From: Candidatus Woesearchaeota archaeon | GTDB taxonomy: Archaea > Nanobdellota > Nanobdellia > Woesearchaeales > JACPBO01 | Assembly: GCA_030651135.1 (NCBI GenBank) | Contig: JAUSCS010000013.1 | Span: 186,001-250,000, forward strand | Length of the DNA: 64,000 bases | Direction: 5' to 3' | Shown here: positions 1-8,544 of the stretch, piece by piece | Numbering within the stretch: the first letter of the stretch is position 1 | How the letters are laid out: each line of letters opens with the position of its first letter | The notes under the pieces: generated by a model | What the model was told of the DNA's origin: nothing | The model's database searches: none | What the model saw: only the letters and a program-made list of their open reading frames with translations | Translations under genes and position numbers: made by a program

Positions 1-213
1 CACTTTATAGCCTATTTTAACAAGAGAAAAAGTTGTTCTTCCGGAGCCGCAGCCTATATCAAATATTCTTGATCCTGGCTTAAAATATTTTTTAAATAGT
101 TTTTCTTCTGATTTCCACAAGCCTTCCCTTGTTGCTTCTTCGTATGATTTCTGGACTTTTTCATTTGAAAATTCCCTTACGACCAGATTTTGAAGTGGTT
201 TGTAGCTACTCAT
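1..213 (-). CDS. SAM-dependent methyltransferase, N-terminal part (runs off the window)
   Basis: The 71 codons present begin MSSYKPLQNLVVREFS and reach the glycine-rich motif I, FDIGCGSGRTT, of class I Rossmann methyltransferases, which binds S-adenosylmethionine. The C-terminal part lies beyond base 1, so the substrate cannot be judged. An AT-rich TATA-like box (about 236-247, reverse strand) lies about 25-30 nt upstream of the ATG at 213, as expected for a leaderless archaeal mRNA. The gene is transcribed away from the histidine cluster. Confidence 0.75.
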   Translation of the reverse strand, partial: MSSYKPLQNLVVREFSNEKVQKSYEEATREGLWKSEEKLFKKYFKPGSRIFDIGCGSGRTTFSLVKIGYKV

Positions 214-263
214 AATAATTAAAAATGCGGTTGTGTTTATAAATTTTACCGGCGTAAAACACA

Positions 264-283
264 AAACCGAAAGTTATTTAAAC
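264..283 (+). promoter_or_regulatory. Archaeal BRE/TATA promoter for a non-coding transcript
   Basis: The bases AACCGAAAGTTATTTAAAC combine a BRE-like CCGAAAG with a TATA-like TTATTTAAA. The same arrangement precedes many genes in this window. It points to a transcript starting near 303, although no convincing coding region follows before tRNA-His at 562. Confidence 0.5.
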
Positions 284-302
284 AAAAAACACATTCCAAA
301 TG

Positions 303-486
303 ACTATGATAAACAACACAATTGGTGGTTATCGGCATTGTTTTGAGCTGTAATTCTGTTTTGATTAGCTTGATCGCCAAGATTAATTCTGCATTCTTTC
401 ATTGCTGGCTCAAAGCTAGCTCTATAAACTAAAACAAATTCTTTTAATTTCCGATAAGGAAAAATAAGCTCATTTCGGGCTTATTT
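303..486 (+). ncRNA. Candidate structured RNA upstream of tRNA-His
   Basis: This fills most of the 348-base gap before tRNA-His. Nested complementary segments are visible: TTATCGG (329-335) with CCGATAA (451-457); inside it TTTGAGC (342-348) with GCTCAAA (408-414); inside that ATTA+CTTG (364-372) with CAAG+TAAT (378-387). A separate hairpin, AAATAAGC (462-469) with GCTTATTT (479-486), follows. A promoter at 264-283 would start transcription near 303. I recognise no known RNA family (no RNase P, SRP or C/D-box signatures). It could be a stand-alone RNA or the leader of the tRNA-His/his transcript. Confidence 0.4.
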
Positions 487-561
487 AAAGTTGATTTTGT
501 CGTCGATAAAATCTAAGAAAGATCAAATAAAAAATAGCGTGAGCTATGAAAAATTCAAGAC

Positions 562-633
562 GGCGATAGTGGTGTAATGGCAGCACAGGAGATTGTGGAT
601 CTTCAGGACTGGGTTCGAATCCCGGCTATCGCC
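562..633 (+). tRNA. tRNA-His (GTG)
   Basis: An eight-base-pair acceptor stem (562-569 with 626-633) encodes the extra G-1 opposite C73 that marks tRNA-His. D-stem 572-575/583-586, anticodon stem 588-592/600-604 around the loop TTGTGGA with anticodon GTG (595-597), and T-stem 609-613/621-625 around TTCGAAT all fit. CCA is not encoded and there is no intron. It lies 13 bases upstream of hisG on the same strand, so tRNA-His and histidine synthesis may share a transcript. Confidence 0.96.
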
Positions 634-646
634 CTTAAGGTGAAAA

Positions 647-1231
647 ATGAAAGGACCAATAATAATAAAGCCAACAAACAAAAGGCTACAGGAATTTGTG
701 GAGAAAGGATTAGGATTTTTTAATAGATTGGAGGCTAAAGAAATGATGGAAGCAAGAGGTGAAGACATCCCAAGCATTACAGAGCAATTTGTAGAAGACA
801 AGATGGTTGCTTTCGGCTTGACAGGAGAAGACCTTTTTAATGATTACATGCTAAGCAAAAGCTGTAATTCTAGGATAGAGATCATTAAAAGGATCGTGTG
901 GCGTGATGAAAAAGCATTATTTGGCAAGCCAACATTATGTTTGCTTGGTCCCGATGGCGGCAATCCGCTGAGCAAAAATCCAAGAATTTGCATCAATGCA
1001 AAATACAAAAATATGGCGCTTGCATTTCTTAAGTCAAAAGGCATTAAGTTCAAACCCCTTTACGTTAATGGGCAAACAGAATCTTGTGTTGGAAAGATAG
1101 CTGACTTAGCAATTGACATTGTTTACAGCGGTTCTACTATAAGGGAGCTTAAGCTCGCAGTCTATGATAGGATATTTTCATCAGATTTTGTAATTATTGG
1201 AGGTAAAAATGGAAGCAAGGAACTATATTAA
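647..1231 (+). CDS. hisG: ATP phosphoribosyltransferase, short form (HisG)
   Basis: This enzyme catalyses the first committed step of histidine synthesis, ATP + PRPP to phosphoribosyl-ATP. The 194 residues have the short-form length. Visible landmarks are the GLTGEDLF segment, the CINAKYKN region, and the PRPP-binding stretch near DIVYSGSTIREL. The C-terminal regulatory domain of long HisG is absent, and no hisZ (the usual partner of bacterial short HisG) lies in the cluster, so feedback control is unclear. It is preceded by AGGTG at 638-642 and overlaps the following hisC by 23 bases, in a compact operon. Confidence 0.9.
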   Translation: MKGPIIIKPTNKRLQEFVEKGLGFFNRLEAKEMMEARGEDIPSITEQFVEDKMVAFGLTGEDLFNDYMLSKSCNSRIEIIKRIVWRDEKALFGKPTLCLLGPDGGNPLSKNPRICINAKYKNMALAFLKSKGIKFKPLYVNGQTESCVGKIADLAIDIVYSGSTIRELKLAVYDRIFSSDFVIIGGKNGSKELY

Positions 1232-2852
1232 AAATCTGAACGGGTATGCGCCGCCAAATTCCGGAAGAAAGGATTTCATCAGGCTCGACTTTAATGAGAA
1301 CACAAAGGGATGTTCAAAAAAAGTGCTTGATAAAATGAAAAGCATAGATAAAATGTATCTTTCGACTTATCCCGATTATAGCGGCTTAAATGAAAAAGTG
1401 GCCGGATACTGCAAAGTAAAACCGAATAATATTGTGGTGACAAATGGCTGTGATGCAGCCTTAAAGTTAGTAGCAGATTGTTTTGTTGACAAAAATGACT
1501 CAGCTGTGATTATCGAACCAACTTTTTCCATGTATGAATTTTTTCTAACAATTGCTGGAGCAAAAATAAAAAAAATAAAATATAATAAAAATCTTAGTTT
1601 CCCAACAGAGAATTTATTAAAAGCTGTCAATAAAAAGACAAAAATTATCATCTTATGCAACCCAAACAACCCTACTGGAACATCAATAGATCAAAAAAGC
1701 ATTATGAGGATACTCAAAAAAGCAAAAAATTCAGTTGTTTTAATTGACGAAGCATATGGTGAATTTTCTAATTTTACAGCAAGCAATATGATTGAAAAAT
1801 ATGGCAATTTGATCATAACGAGAACTTTTTCCAAGGCTTTTGGATTAGCTGGGTTAAGGGCAGGATATATAATATCAAATAACAAAAATATTGAAATTTT
1901 GAAAAAGGCTTATGGCCCTTTTGAGGTGAATTCGATTGCTAAAACAGCCATAGAAGCGGCCTTGGACGATGTTGCTTGGATGAAAAAGAGCATTAAAGAT
2001 GTCAAAGAAAACAAGAAAGTGCTTGAAAGCGAATTTAGAAAATTGAGCATAGAGTTTTACCCAAGCAAAGCTAATTTTTTGCTTGCAAGATTTGATGATG
2101 CGGAATATATCAGAGGCAGACTAAAGGAAAACAAGATTCTGGTTAGAGGCATGAGCAGATATCCTCTAATTAAAAATTGCCTGAGAATCACGATAGGGAC
2201 AAAAAAACAGATGAGGAAACTGGCCAAATCCCTGGAACAAATACTAAAGCCTGCCTTAATCTTTGACATGGATGGTGTTCTGGTTGATGTTGGCAGATCT
2301 TACAGGACGGCAATAAAAAAAACAGCAGAGTTCTTTACAGGCTCCAGAGTTAGTTATGGTGAAATTCAGGCATATAAGGAAAAAACAGGGTTTAATAACG
2401 ACTGGAATATAACAGAAGCCATAATCAAAAGCAGGGGCAAATTGATAAAAAGAGGAAAAATAATAGATAAATTTCAGAACTGCTATTTGGGAAATGATTT
2501 TGATGGATTGGTAAAAAATGAAAAATGGCTGCTGAAGAGAAAGATTTTGGAAAAATTATCTAAAAAATACGAGTTGGCAATTGTGACGGGCAGACCCAAG
2601 AAAGAAGCAGAGTATGCATTAATAAGAAACAATGTTAAAAGTTTTTTCTCTGTGGTCATGGCTCTTGAGGACGTTTCCAAAGATAAGCCAAATCCGGAAG
2701 GCATTATCAAAGCGATGAATGCGCTTAGCGTCAGCAGAGCAATCTATTTCGGAGATACAAAAAATGACAAGCTAGCAGCTTCCAATGCAAAAATTGGCTT
2801 TGAATTTGTTAATAAAAACATAAATAAGATTGTCAGAGGCTATGCAAAATGA
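1209..2852 (+). CDS. hisC: Histidinol-phosphate aminotransferase fused to a HAD phosphatase
   Basis: This is a two-domain protein of 547 residues. Residues 1 to about 345 are a fold-type I PLP aminotransferase (NPNNPTG, LIDEAYGEF, and TRTFSKAFGLAGLRAGY with the Schiff-base lysine), the HisC reaction. Residues from about 350 on are a HAD hydrolase with all four motifs: FDMDGVLVD, IVTGRP, KPNPEG and FGDTKNDK. HAD domains of this kind occur beside archaeal HisC, and this one probably supplies histidinol-phosphate phosphatase, the step otherwise missing here. Start: ATG 1209, behind GGAGGT at 1199-1204, rather than the in-frame TTG at 1197. The stop overlaps hisB by ATGA. Confidence 0.9.
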   Translation: MEARNYIKNLNGYAPPNSGRKDFIRLDFNENTKGCSKKVLDKMKSIDKMYLSTYPDYSGLNEKVAGYCKVKPNNIVVTNGCDAALKLVADCFVDKNDSAVIIEPTFSMYEFFLTIAGAKIKKIKYNKNLSFPTENLLKAVNKKTKIIILCNPNNPTGTSIDQKSIMRILKKAKNSVVLIDEAYGEFSNFTASNMIEKYGNLIITRTFSKAFGLAGLRAGYIISNNKNIEILKKAYGPFEVNSIAKTAIEAALDDVAWMKKSIKDVKENKKVLESEFRKLSIEFYPSKANFLLARFDDAEYIRGRLKENKILVRGMSRYPLIKNCLRITIGTKKQMRKLAKSLEQILKPALIFDMDGVLVDVGRSYRTAIKKTAEFFTGSRVSYGEIQAYKEKTGFNNDWNITEAIIKSRGKLIKRGKIIDKFQNCYLGNDFDGLVKNEKWLLKRKILEKLSKKYELAIVTGRPKKEAEYALIRNNVKSFFSVVMALEDVSKDKPNPEGIIKAMNALSVSRAIYFGDTKNDKLAASNAKIGFEFVNKNINKIVRGYAK

Positions 2853-3442
2853 GAACTTCCAAGATTGAAAGAAAAACAAAGGAAACAGAGATATGTGTAG
2901 AATTAAATCTCGATGGAAGCGGGAAATACAATGTAGATGCGCCAATAAGATTTTTTGCGCACATGATTGAATCTTTCTCAAAGCACGGGCTCTTTGACAT
3001 CGCTATGCAGGCAAAAGGAGATGTTGAAGTGGATCAGCATCACATAATAGAAGATTGCGGAATAGTGTTGGGACAGGCATTCAGGGAGGCATTGGATGAC
3101 AAAAAGGGAATTAACAGGGCAGGATATTTCATTTATCCAATGGATGATGCTCTTGCAATTGTGGCATTAGACATATCAGGAAGACCTTACCTGAGGTTTG
3201 AGGGAAAGCCAAGAAGGAGATTCTGCGGAGATTTTGATGCAGATTTGCTTGAGGATTTTTTTTATGGTTTTTCAACGGGCTTGCAGGCAAATATAGCCAT
3301 TCGGATGAAATATGGAAGAAGCGACCACCACAAAATCGAGGCTTTATTCAAGGCTTTTGCAAAAGCAATGAAAACTGCATGCTCAAGGGACAAGCGAGCC
3401 TTGAAAGAAACGCCATCAACTAAGGGTTTGATTGAAAAATGA
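2849..3442 (+). CDS. hisB: Imidazoleglycerol-phosphate dehydratase (HisB)
   Basis: This dehydrates imidazole-glycerol phosphate to imidazole-acetol phosphate. The 197-residue monofunctional form shows the metal-binding histidine clusters: the RFFAHMI segment near residue 32, EVDQHHIIEDCG near residue 70, and GRSDHHKIEALFKAFAKA near residue 152. It lacks the N-terminal phosphatase found in proteobacterial HisB; that activity seems to sit on the HisC fusion upstream. It is coupled on both sides by ATGA overlaps, which suggests translational coupling. Confidence 0.96.
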   Translation: MRTSKIERKTKETEICVELNLDGSGKYNVDAPIRFFAHMIESFSKHGLFDIAMQAKGDVEVDQHHIIEDCGIVLGQAFREALDDKKGINRAGYFIYPMDDALAIVALDISGRPYLRFEGKPRRRFCGDFDADLLEDFFYGFSTGLQANIAIRMKYGRSDHHKIEALFKAFAKAMKTACSRDKRALKETPSTKGLIEK

Positions 3443-4032
3443 TAGGAATAATAGACTGCGGAACTGGAAATTTGAATAGTGTAAAAAATGCACTTGATTA
3501 TTTAAGAACGAAATCTAAGGTAGTGAATACTCCGGAAGAAATAGAAAATGCTGATGCGATAATCCTGCCCGGTGTTGGTGCATTTGGGTTTGTGATGGAT
3601 AATTTAAGGGACAAAGGATTAGAAATGCCTATAAGAAACTCAATTAAGGACGGAAAACCATTTTTGGGCATTTGTTTGGGTCTTCAAGCGCTTTTTGAAG
3701 AAAGTGAGGAAAGCAAAGGAGTAAAGGGTCTTGGCATCTTTAAAGGCAAGGCGGTGAAATTCTCAAAAGGAAAAGTTCCACAAGTGGGGTGGAATAAGGT
3801 AATTCCCACCAAAAAAGGCATTTTCAGAGAAAGCTATTTCTATTTTGTCAATTCATATTATGTTGTACCTGAAGAAAAAGAGATTGTTGCAGCAACGACA
3901 GATTACTTTGGCAGCTTTGTTAGCGGAATTCAGTATAAGAATGTGGCTGCTGTCCAATTCCACCCTGAGAAAAGCGGTAAATCTGGCTTAGAACTATTAA
4001 GGAGATGGTTAAAATGCTCGCTAAAAGAATAA
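3439..4032 (+). CDS. hisH: Imidazole glycerol phosphate synthase, glutaminase subunit (HisH)
   Basis: This is the class I glutamine amidotransferase that feeds ammonia to HisF. It begins [14 protein letters not shown], has the nucleophile elbow GICLGLQ with the catalytic cysteine, and ends with the His-Glu pair in [12 protein letters not shown]. The length of 197 residues is normal. It shares ATGA with hisB upstream and overlaps hisF downstream, the usual pairing of the two synthase subunits. Confidence 0.96.
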   Translation: MIGIIDCGTGNLNSVKNALDYLRTKSKVVNTPEEIENADAIILPGVGAFGFVMDNLRDKGLEMPIRNSIKDGKPFLGICLGLQALFEESEESKGVKGLGIFKGKAVKFSKGKVPQVGWNKVIPTKKGIFRESYFYFVNSYYVVPEEKEIVAATTDYFGSFVSGIQYKNVAAVQFHPEKSGKSGLELLRRWLKCSLKE

Positions 4033-4769
4033 TCCCTTGCTTGGATGTAAAAGAAGGCATTGTTGTAAAAGGAACTAATTTCGTTAATTTAAGGTGCGCT
4101 GGCGATGCAGTCAGGTTAGCAAAGAAATATGATAGCGAAGGTGCAGACGAACTTGTATTTTTGGATATTGCTGCATCCTCTGAAAAAAGGAAAATAACGA
4201 TTGAACTAGTCAAAAAAGTAGCAAAACAAATATTTATCCCCCTGACTGTCGGTGGAGGGATAAACACAATCGAAGATATAAGAGACGTGCTTAATGCGGG
4301 CGCAGACAAGGTTTCAATTAACACAGCAGCAGTCAAAAATCCGCAGTTGATCAAAAAAGCCGCAAAAAAATTTGGAAGCCAATGCATAGTCGTAGCTGTA
4401 GATGTCAAGAAGATCAATGGGAAATATGAAGTTTTTATCGAAGGAGGAAGGCGATCTGCAGGAATTAGCGCTGTAAGATGGGCTAAACAAGCCGAGCTTC
4501 TGGGTGCAGGTGAAATTCTCTTGACATCTATGGACAAAGATGGGACAAAAGAAGGTTATGATATTGAACTTACTAAAGCAATCTCCCAATCAGTTAATAT
4601 CCCGGTAATAGCGTCTGGGGGGGCAGGCTCATTGCCGAGTTTAGCCGAGGTTTTCAGGAAAGGGAAAGCAGATGCTGTATTGGCGGCATCAATCTTCCAC
4701 TATGGCACATATTCAATATCTGAAGTAAAAGATTATTTGAATAATGAAGGCATCGAGGTAAGAAAATGA
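4014..4769 (+). CDS. hisF: Imidazole glycerol phosphate synthase, cyclase subunit (HisF)
   Basis: A 251-residue (beta/alpha)8 barrel that forms imidazole-glycerol phosphate and AICAR using ammonia from HisH. The N-terminal catalytic Asp lies in [10 protein letters not shown]. The second barrel half has [15 protein letters not shown] with the second catalytic Asp, and the phosphate sites are VGGGI and ASGGAGS. Start: ATG 4014 lies about 9 nt behind AGGAG, while the upstream ATG at 4005 abuts that ribosome-binding site. It ends in an ATGA overlap with the next gene. Confidence 0.96.
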   Translation: MLAKRIIPCLDVKEGIVVKGTNFVNLRCAGDAVRLAKKYDSEGADELVFLDIAASSEKRKITIELVKKVAKQIFIPLTVGGGINTIEDIRDVLNAGADKVSINTAAVKNPQLIKKAAKKFGSQCIVVAVDVKKINGKYEVFIEGGRRSAGISAVRWAKQAELLGAGEILLTSMDKDGTKEGYDIELTKAISQSVNIPVIASGGAGSLPSLAEVFRKGKADAVLAASIFHYGTYSISEVKDYLNNEGIEVRK

Positions 4770-5989
4770 TAATTCCCAGCATTGATTTAATGGATGGGAA
4801 AGCAGTTCAATTGAAGCAGGGGAAATCAAAAGTGCTTGAAAGGCAGGATGTATTAGATTTGGCTCTGGAATTCAGGAAGTATGGAGAACTTGCTGTAATT
4901 GATTTGGATGCAGCTCTAGGCAAAGGCAACAATACAGCGTTGGTGAAAGACATTTGTAAGATAGCAGACTGCAGAGTCGGCGGCGGGATAAGGACTGTGA
5001 AGAAAGCGTATGAGATCTTGCGGTCAGGCGCCAAAAAAATCATAATTGGAACAAAGGCAGAGCCAAGGTTTTTAAAACAGCTGCCAAAAGAACGCCTTAT
5101 TGCAGCAATAGATGTAAAAAACAATTATGTCGCAAGCGAAGGCTGGACTAAGAACACAGGGGAAAAACCAGAAGATGTCATAAAACAACTGGAAAATTAT
5201 TGTTCCGAATTTCTCTTTACAGATATTGAAAGGGAAGGGCTTATGCAGGGCTTTGATTTTAAAAGAATTGCAGCATTAAAAAAGCTTACAAAAAACAAAA
5301 TAACGGCCGCAGGCGGAATAACATCAATAGATGAAATCAAAAAGCTTGAGAACCTCGGAATTAATTCACAGATAGGAATGTCCATTTATAAAAATAAAAT
5401 AAAACTAGATGAAGCGTTTATTTCATTATTGGACTTTAGCAAAAACAACTGCTTAATGCCCACAATTGCACAAGATGACAAAAAACAGGTCCTAATGCTG
5501 GCTTTTTCAACAAAAGAATCGTTGTTGAAAACATTCAGGACTAATAAAGCAACATACTACAGCAGGTCAAAGAAAAAACTTTGGACAAAGGGCGAAACTT
5601 CAGGAAACTTTCAGGAACTTATCAAGGCACGATACGATTGTGACAGGGACTGTTTGCTGTTTACTGTAATGCAAAAGAATTCAGCATGCCACACTAAAGC
5701 TTATTCGTGCTTCGGTGAGAAGGAATTTGAGCTGGAAGACCTTTACGACATCATATTAGACAGGCTAAAAAATCCGAAAGAAGAGTCTTATACATCAAAG
5801 CTATTGAAGAACGAAGATTTAATAAAGCGAAAAATTAAAGAAGAAGCGTATGAGGTCATAAACTACAAGGACGAAAATAATCTGGTTTGGGAAATCGCAG
5901 ATCTGATGTATTTCGTGATGGTTTTAATGGCCAAAAAAAGAATAAATATAATGGATGTGAAGAATGAACTATGGAGCAGAAGAAAATGA
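4766..5989 (+). CDS. hisA: Trifunctional HisA-HisI-HisE fusion
   Basis: Three consecutive enzymes are joined in 407 residues. Residues 1 to about 225 are HisA isomerase ([48 protein letters not shown]). Residues about 228 to 325 are HisI phosphoribosyl-AMP cyclohydrolase ([30 protein letters not shown], and the metal-site cysteines in CDRDCLLF and ACHTKAYSC). Residues about 330 to 407 are HisE phosphoribosyl-ATP pyrophosphatase ([30 protein letters not shown]). HisIE fusions are common; adding HisA at the N-terminus is not a usual arrangement. No internal start or stop suggests separate proteins. The stop overlaps hisD. Confidence 0.93.
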   Translation: MIIPSIDLMDGKAVQLKQGKSKVLERQDVLDLALEFRKYGELAVIDLDAALGKGNNTALVKDICKIADCRVGGGIRTVKKAYEILRSGAKKIIIGTKAEPRFLKQLPKERLIAAIDVKNNYVASEGWTKNTGEKPEDVIKQLENYCSEFLFTDIEREGLMQGFDFKRIAALKKLTKNKITAAGGITSIDEIKKLENLGINSQIGMSIYKNKIKLDEAFISLLDFSKNNCLMPTIAQDDKKQVLMLAFSTKESLLKTFRTNKATYYSRSKKKLWTKGETSGNFQELIKARYDCDRDCLLFTVMQKNSACHTKAYSCFGEKEFELEDLYDIILDRLKNPKEESYTSKLLKNEDLIKRKIKEEAYEVINYKDENNLVWEIADLMYFVMVLMAKKRINIMDVKNELWSRRK

Positions 5990-7083
5990 AGACCACAAAT
6001 ATTGCAAGTAAAATAATAAAAGAAGTAAGAGAGAAAGGAGATTCTGCTATTTTAAGATATAATATTTTATTTGATAAAAAGTATAATAAAAGATTTGAAA
6101 TAACTAGAAAACAGATAAGAGAATGTTATAAAAAAGCAGATAAAGAAACAATTAAGGCAATAAAATATGCGATTAAAAATATCGAAGAATTTGCAAAAGC
6201 GCAGCTAAAACAGCTTAAAAACTTCGAGTTAAAAAGAGAGTATGGCATCATAGGCCAAAAAATCGTTCCAATAGAAAAAGTTGGCTGCTATGTTCCGGGT
6301 GGCAATTTTCCTCTGCTTAGTTCAGCATTAATGTCAATCATCCCCGCAAAAATTGCTGGGGTGAATGATATTATTGTTTGTTCGCCTAAAATTAAACCAG
6401 ATGTCATTGTCGCAGCAGATTTAGCGGGTGCGAATAGAATATTTGATGTTGGTGGAGTACAAGCAATTGCTGCCTTAGCGTATGGAACAAAACAAATTCC
6501 AAAAGTTGATAAAATAGTTGGTCCTGGAAACAAGTATGTTCAAGAAGCAAAAAAACAAGTTTTCGGGGATGTTGGAATTGATTTTATTGCCGGCCCTAGT
6601 GAAATAATGATCATAGCTGACGAAACTGCAAATATGAATTTTATAAATGCAGATCTTGCTGCTCAGAAAGAACACGATAAAGGCGTAAAAGTATGGTTAA
6701 TCAAAGCATCATCAAAATCAGATAAACAAATAGAAGAAGCCATTAAAAAAGCCAATGAAATAGCACCAGAACACTTGGAACTGTTTGTTAAAAAGTTCAA
6801 TAAGTACATCAAAGGACTTAGAAACTATGGCTCTTTGTTTATTGGTTATAATTCAGGAGTTGTTTTTGGCGATTATTGCAGCGGAACAAACCACATTTTA
6901 CCTACAAATAAGGCTTCAAAATATGCTGGCGGTTTATCTGTAAGGGATTTTATTAAAGTACAAACCTATCAAAAAATAAAACCGAACAAAAAACTGATGA
7001 AAATGACCATTAAATTGGCGGAATTGGAAGGTTTAAAAAAACACAAAAAATCTGCAGAAATAAGGCTGAAGAAAAAGAACTGA
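5986..7083 (+). CDS. hisD: Histidinol dehydrogenase, compact form (HisD)
   Basis: This oxidises histidinol to histidine in two NAD-dependent steps. Visible are YVPGGNFPLLSSALM, IVGPGNKYVQEAKKQV, GPSEIMIIAD, the zinc/catalytic residues in AAQKEHD, APEHLEL, GDYCSGTNHILPT and the C-terminal HKKSAEIR. At 365 residues it is shorter than the usual 420-440; the stretch between AAQKEHD and APEHLEL is about 35 residues instead of about 75. Start: ATG 5986 is chosen because it makes the ATGA overlap seen at other junctions of this operon; ATG 5971 is the alternative. It is the last gene of the operon. Confidence 0.93.
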   Translation: MKTTNIASKIIKEVREKGDSAILRYNILFDKKYNKRFEITRKQIRECYKKADKETIKAIKYAIKNIEEFAKAQLKQLKNFELKREYGIIGQKIVPIEKVGCYVPGGNFPLLSSALMSIIPAKIAGVNDIIVCSPKIKPDVIVAADLAGANRIFDVGGVQAIAALAYGTKQIPKVDKIVGPGNKYVQEAKKQVFGDVGIDFIAGPSEIMIIADETANMNFINADLAAQKEHDKGVKVWLIKASSKSDKQIEEAIKKANEIAPEHLELFVKKFNKYIKGLRNYGSLFIGYNSGVVFGDYCSGTNHILPTNKASKYAGGLSVRDFIKVQTYQKIKPNKKLMKMTIKLAELEGLKKHKKSAEIRLKKKN

Positions 7084-7094
7084 TTTTTTTCAAA

Positions 7095-7110
7095 ACCTTT
7101 TTAAACTTTG
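7095..7110 (+). promoter_or_regulatory. TATA-type promoter of hisS
   Basis: A T-rich box (CCTTTTTAAAC, 7097-7107) sits in the 54-base gap between hisD and hisS, about 30 nt before the hisS start. The synthetase gene is therefore probably transcribed separately from, as well as through, the his operon. Confidence 0.4.
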
Positions 7111-7137
7111 CAATAAAAAGGCATGATGAGGAGCAAA

Positions 7138-8385
7138 ATGGCATTCCAAAAAGTAAAAGGAACAGCGGATTTTTATCCGGAAGAAAAGGAGATCCAGAAC
7201 AGAGTATTTTCAATACTCAGAGCTATGGCGATCAAATACGGATTCAGCGAGGTTGAAAGCCCGGCTTTTGAACATCTGAAAGTATTGACTGAAAAGGAAG
7301 GGGAAGAGATAAAGAAACAAGTATTCGTGCTTGAAAAGAGAAGCGATGAAGAGCTTGGACTGAGGTTTGATCTGACTGTTCCTTTGGCGAGAATGTTCAT
7401 CGAAAAGCAGAAGACAGTTCCAAAGCCTGTAAAATGGTTTTATTTGACTAGAATGTGGAGATATGAGCAGCCTCAGCAGGGCAGAGCAAGGGAATTTTAT
7501 CAGTTTGGGGTGGAGCTATTCGGAAGCGACAAGCCCGAAGCAGATGCCGAGGTTATTAATTTAGTAATTGATTCTTTAACGGCATTAGGGCTGACAAAAA
7601 AGGATTTTTTCATAAAAATAAACAACAGGAAATTATTGGAAGGTTTATTGACTGATTTTATTGATAAAAACAAGCTTGAAGAAACAATAAGGATCATTGA
7701 TAAAAAATCAAAAGTTTCTGAAAAAGAGTTTGAAACAGAGCTGAAAGGCATTAAATTAAATGATGAACAAATAACTAAAATAAAAAACATCCTGAAAATA
7801 AATAAAATCGAGGAAATAGAAAAATTAAAGCTAAATGAAGAAGCTTCTAGAGGCTGTGAAGAATTAAAGAATATCTTAAAATTTGTCAAAAAAGAATTTG
7901 TAATGATTGACCTTTCAGCTGCCCGCGGCCTGGCCTACTATACCGGAACTGTGTTTGAGTGCTTTGATTCAGAGCAGAAGTTCAGGGCAATTGCAGGCGG
8001 CGGGAGATACGATAAGATGATTGAGCAGTTTGGCGGAGAACCATGCCCGGCAACAGGATTTGGAATGGGCTACTCGACATTGATGCTTTTACTGGAAGAT
8101 AAGAAGCTAATTCCCAAAATTGATCTTGGCCCTGATTATTTTGTCGCTATATTGAATGATGATGTAAGGGAAGATGCACTTAAAATAGTTGATAAATTAA
8201 GGAAGAAATATTCTGTTGACTACGATCTGAGCAGGAGAAATTTAGGCAACCAATTAAAATATGCAAATTCAATAAAAGCAAAAAAAGCAATAGTTATCGG
8301 TGAAGACGAAGTTAAGAAAAAAGAGGTGAAAGTAAAGGATATGAATACGGGTAAGGAGGAAAAGGTTTTTTTGGATAAGTTATAA
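7138..8385 (+). CDS. hisS: Histidyl-tRNA synthetase
   Basis: A class II synthetase charging tRNA-His, 415 residues. Motif 2 and the histidine A/B signatures are visible: LRFDLTVPLARM, MWRYEQPQQGRAREFYQFGVE, LAYYTGTVFEC, and GGRYDKMIEQFGG. The C-terminal anticodon-binding domain ends in KVKDMNTGKEEKV. Start: ATG 7138 (MAFQKVKGTADFYPEE) follows GAGGAG at 7128-7133; an in-frame ATG lies at 7123. Its place after the complete his pathway, which itself follows tRNA-His, groups synthesis and charging in one block. Confidence 0.96.
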   Translation: MAFQKVKGTADFYPEEKEIQNRVFSILRAMAIKYGFSEVESPAFEHLKVLTEKEGEEIKKQVFVLEKRSDEELGLRFDLTVPLARMFIEKQKTVPKPVKWFYLTRMWRYEQPQQGRAREFYQFGVELFGSDKPEADAEVINLVIDSLTALGLTKKDFFIKINNRKLLEGLLTDFIDKNKLEETIRIIDKKSKVSEKEFETELKGIKLNDEQITKIKNILKINKIEEIEKLKLNEEASRGCEELKNILKFVKKEFVMIDLSAARGLAYYTGTVFECFDSEQKFRAIAGGGRYDKMIEQFGGEPCPATGFGMGYSTLMLLLEDKKLIPKIDLGPDYFVAILNDDVREDALKIVDKLRKKYSVDYDLSRRNLGNQLKYANSIKAKKAIVIGEDEVKKKEVKVKDMNTGKEEKVFLDKL

Positions 8386-8544
8386 AATGGAAGTTAAAAT
8401 ATATTCAGGTTGGGCGAGATGAATGAGAAATATGCTGATGCCATTAAAGCAGCATTAAATCTTGGTTAATTTCAATCGAAAAGATGGCTAACGATTTATA
8501 GGGACATTTTTAACTACGAAACAAAAACGAATGGGTGAGTTAAG

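Noticed and set aside
8419-8469. Short frame MNEKYADAIKAALNLG after hisS
   Set aside because: 16 codons only, no ribosome site or promoter of its own, no recognisable family. Most likely chance or a decayed remnant.
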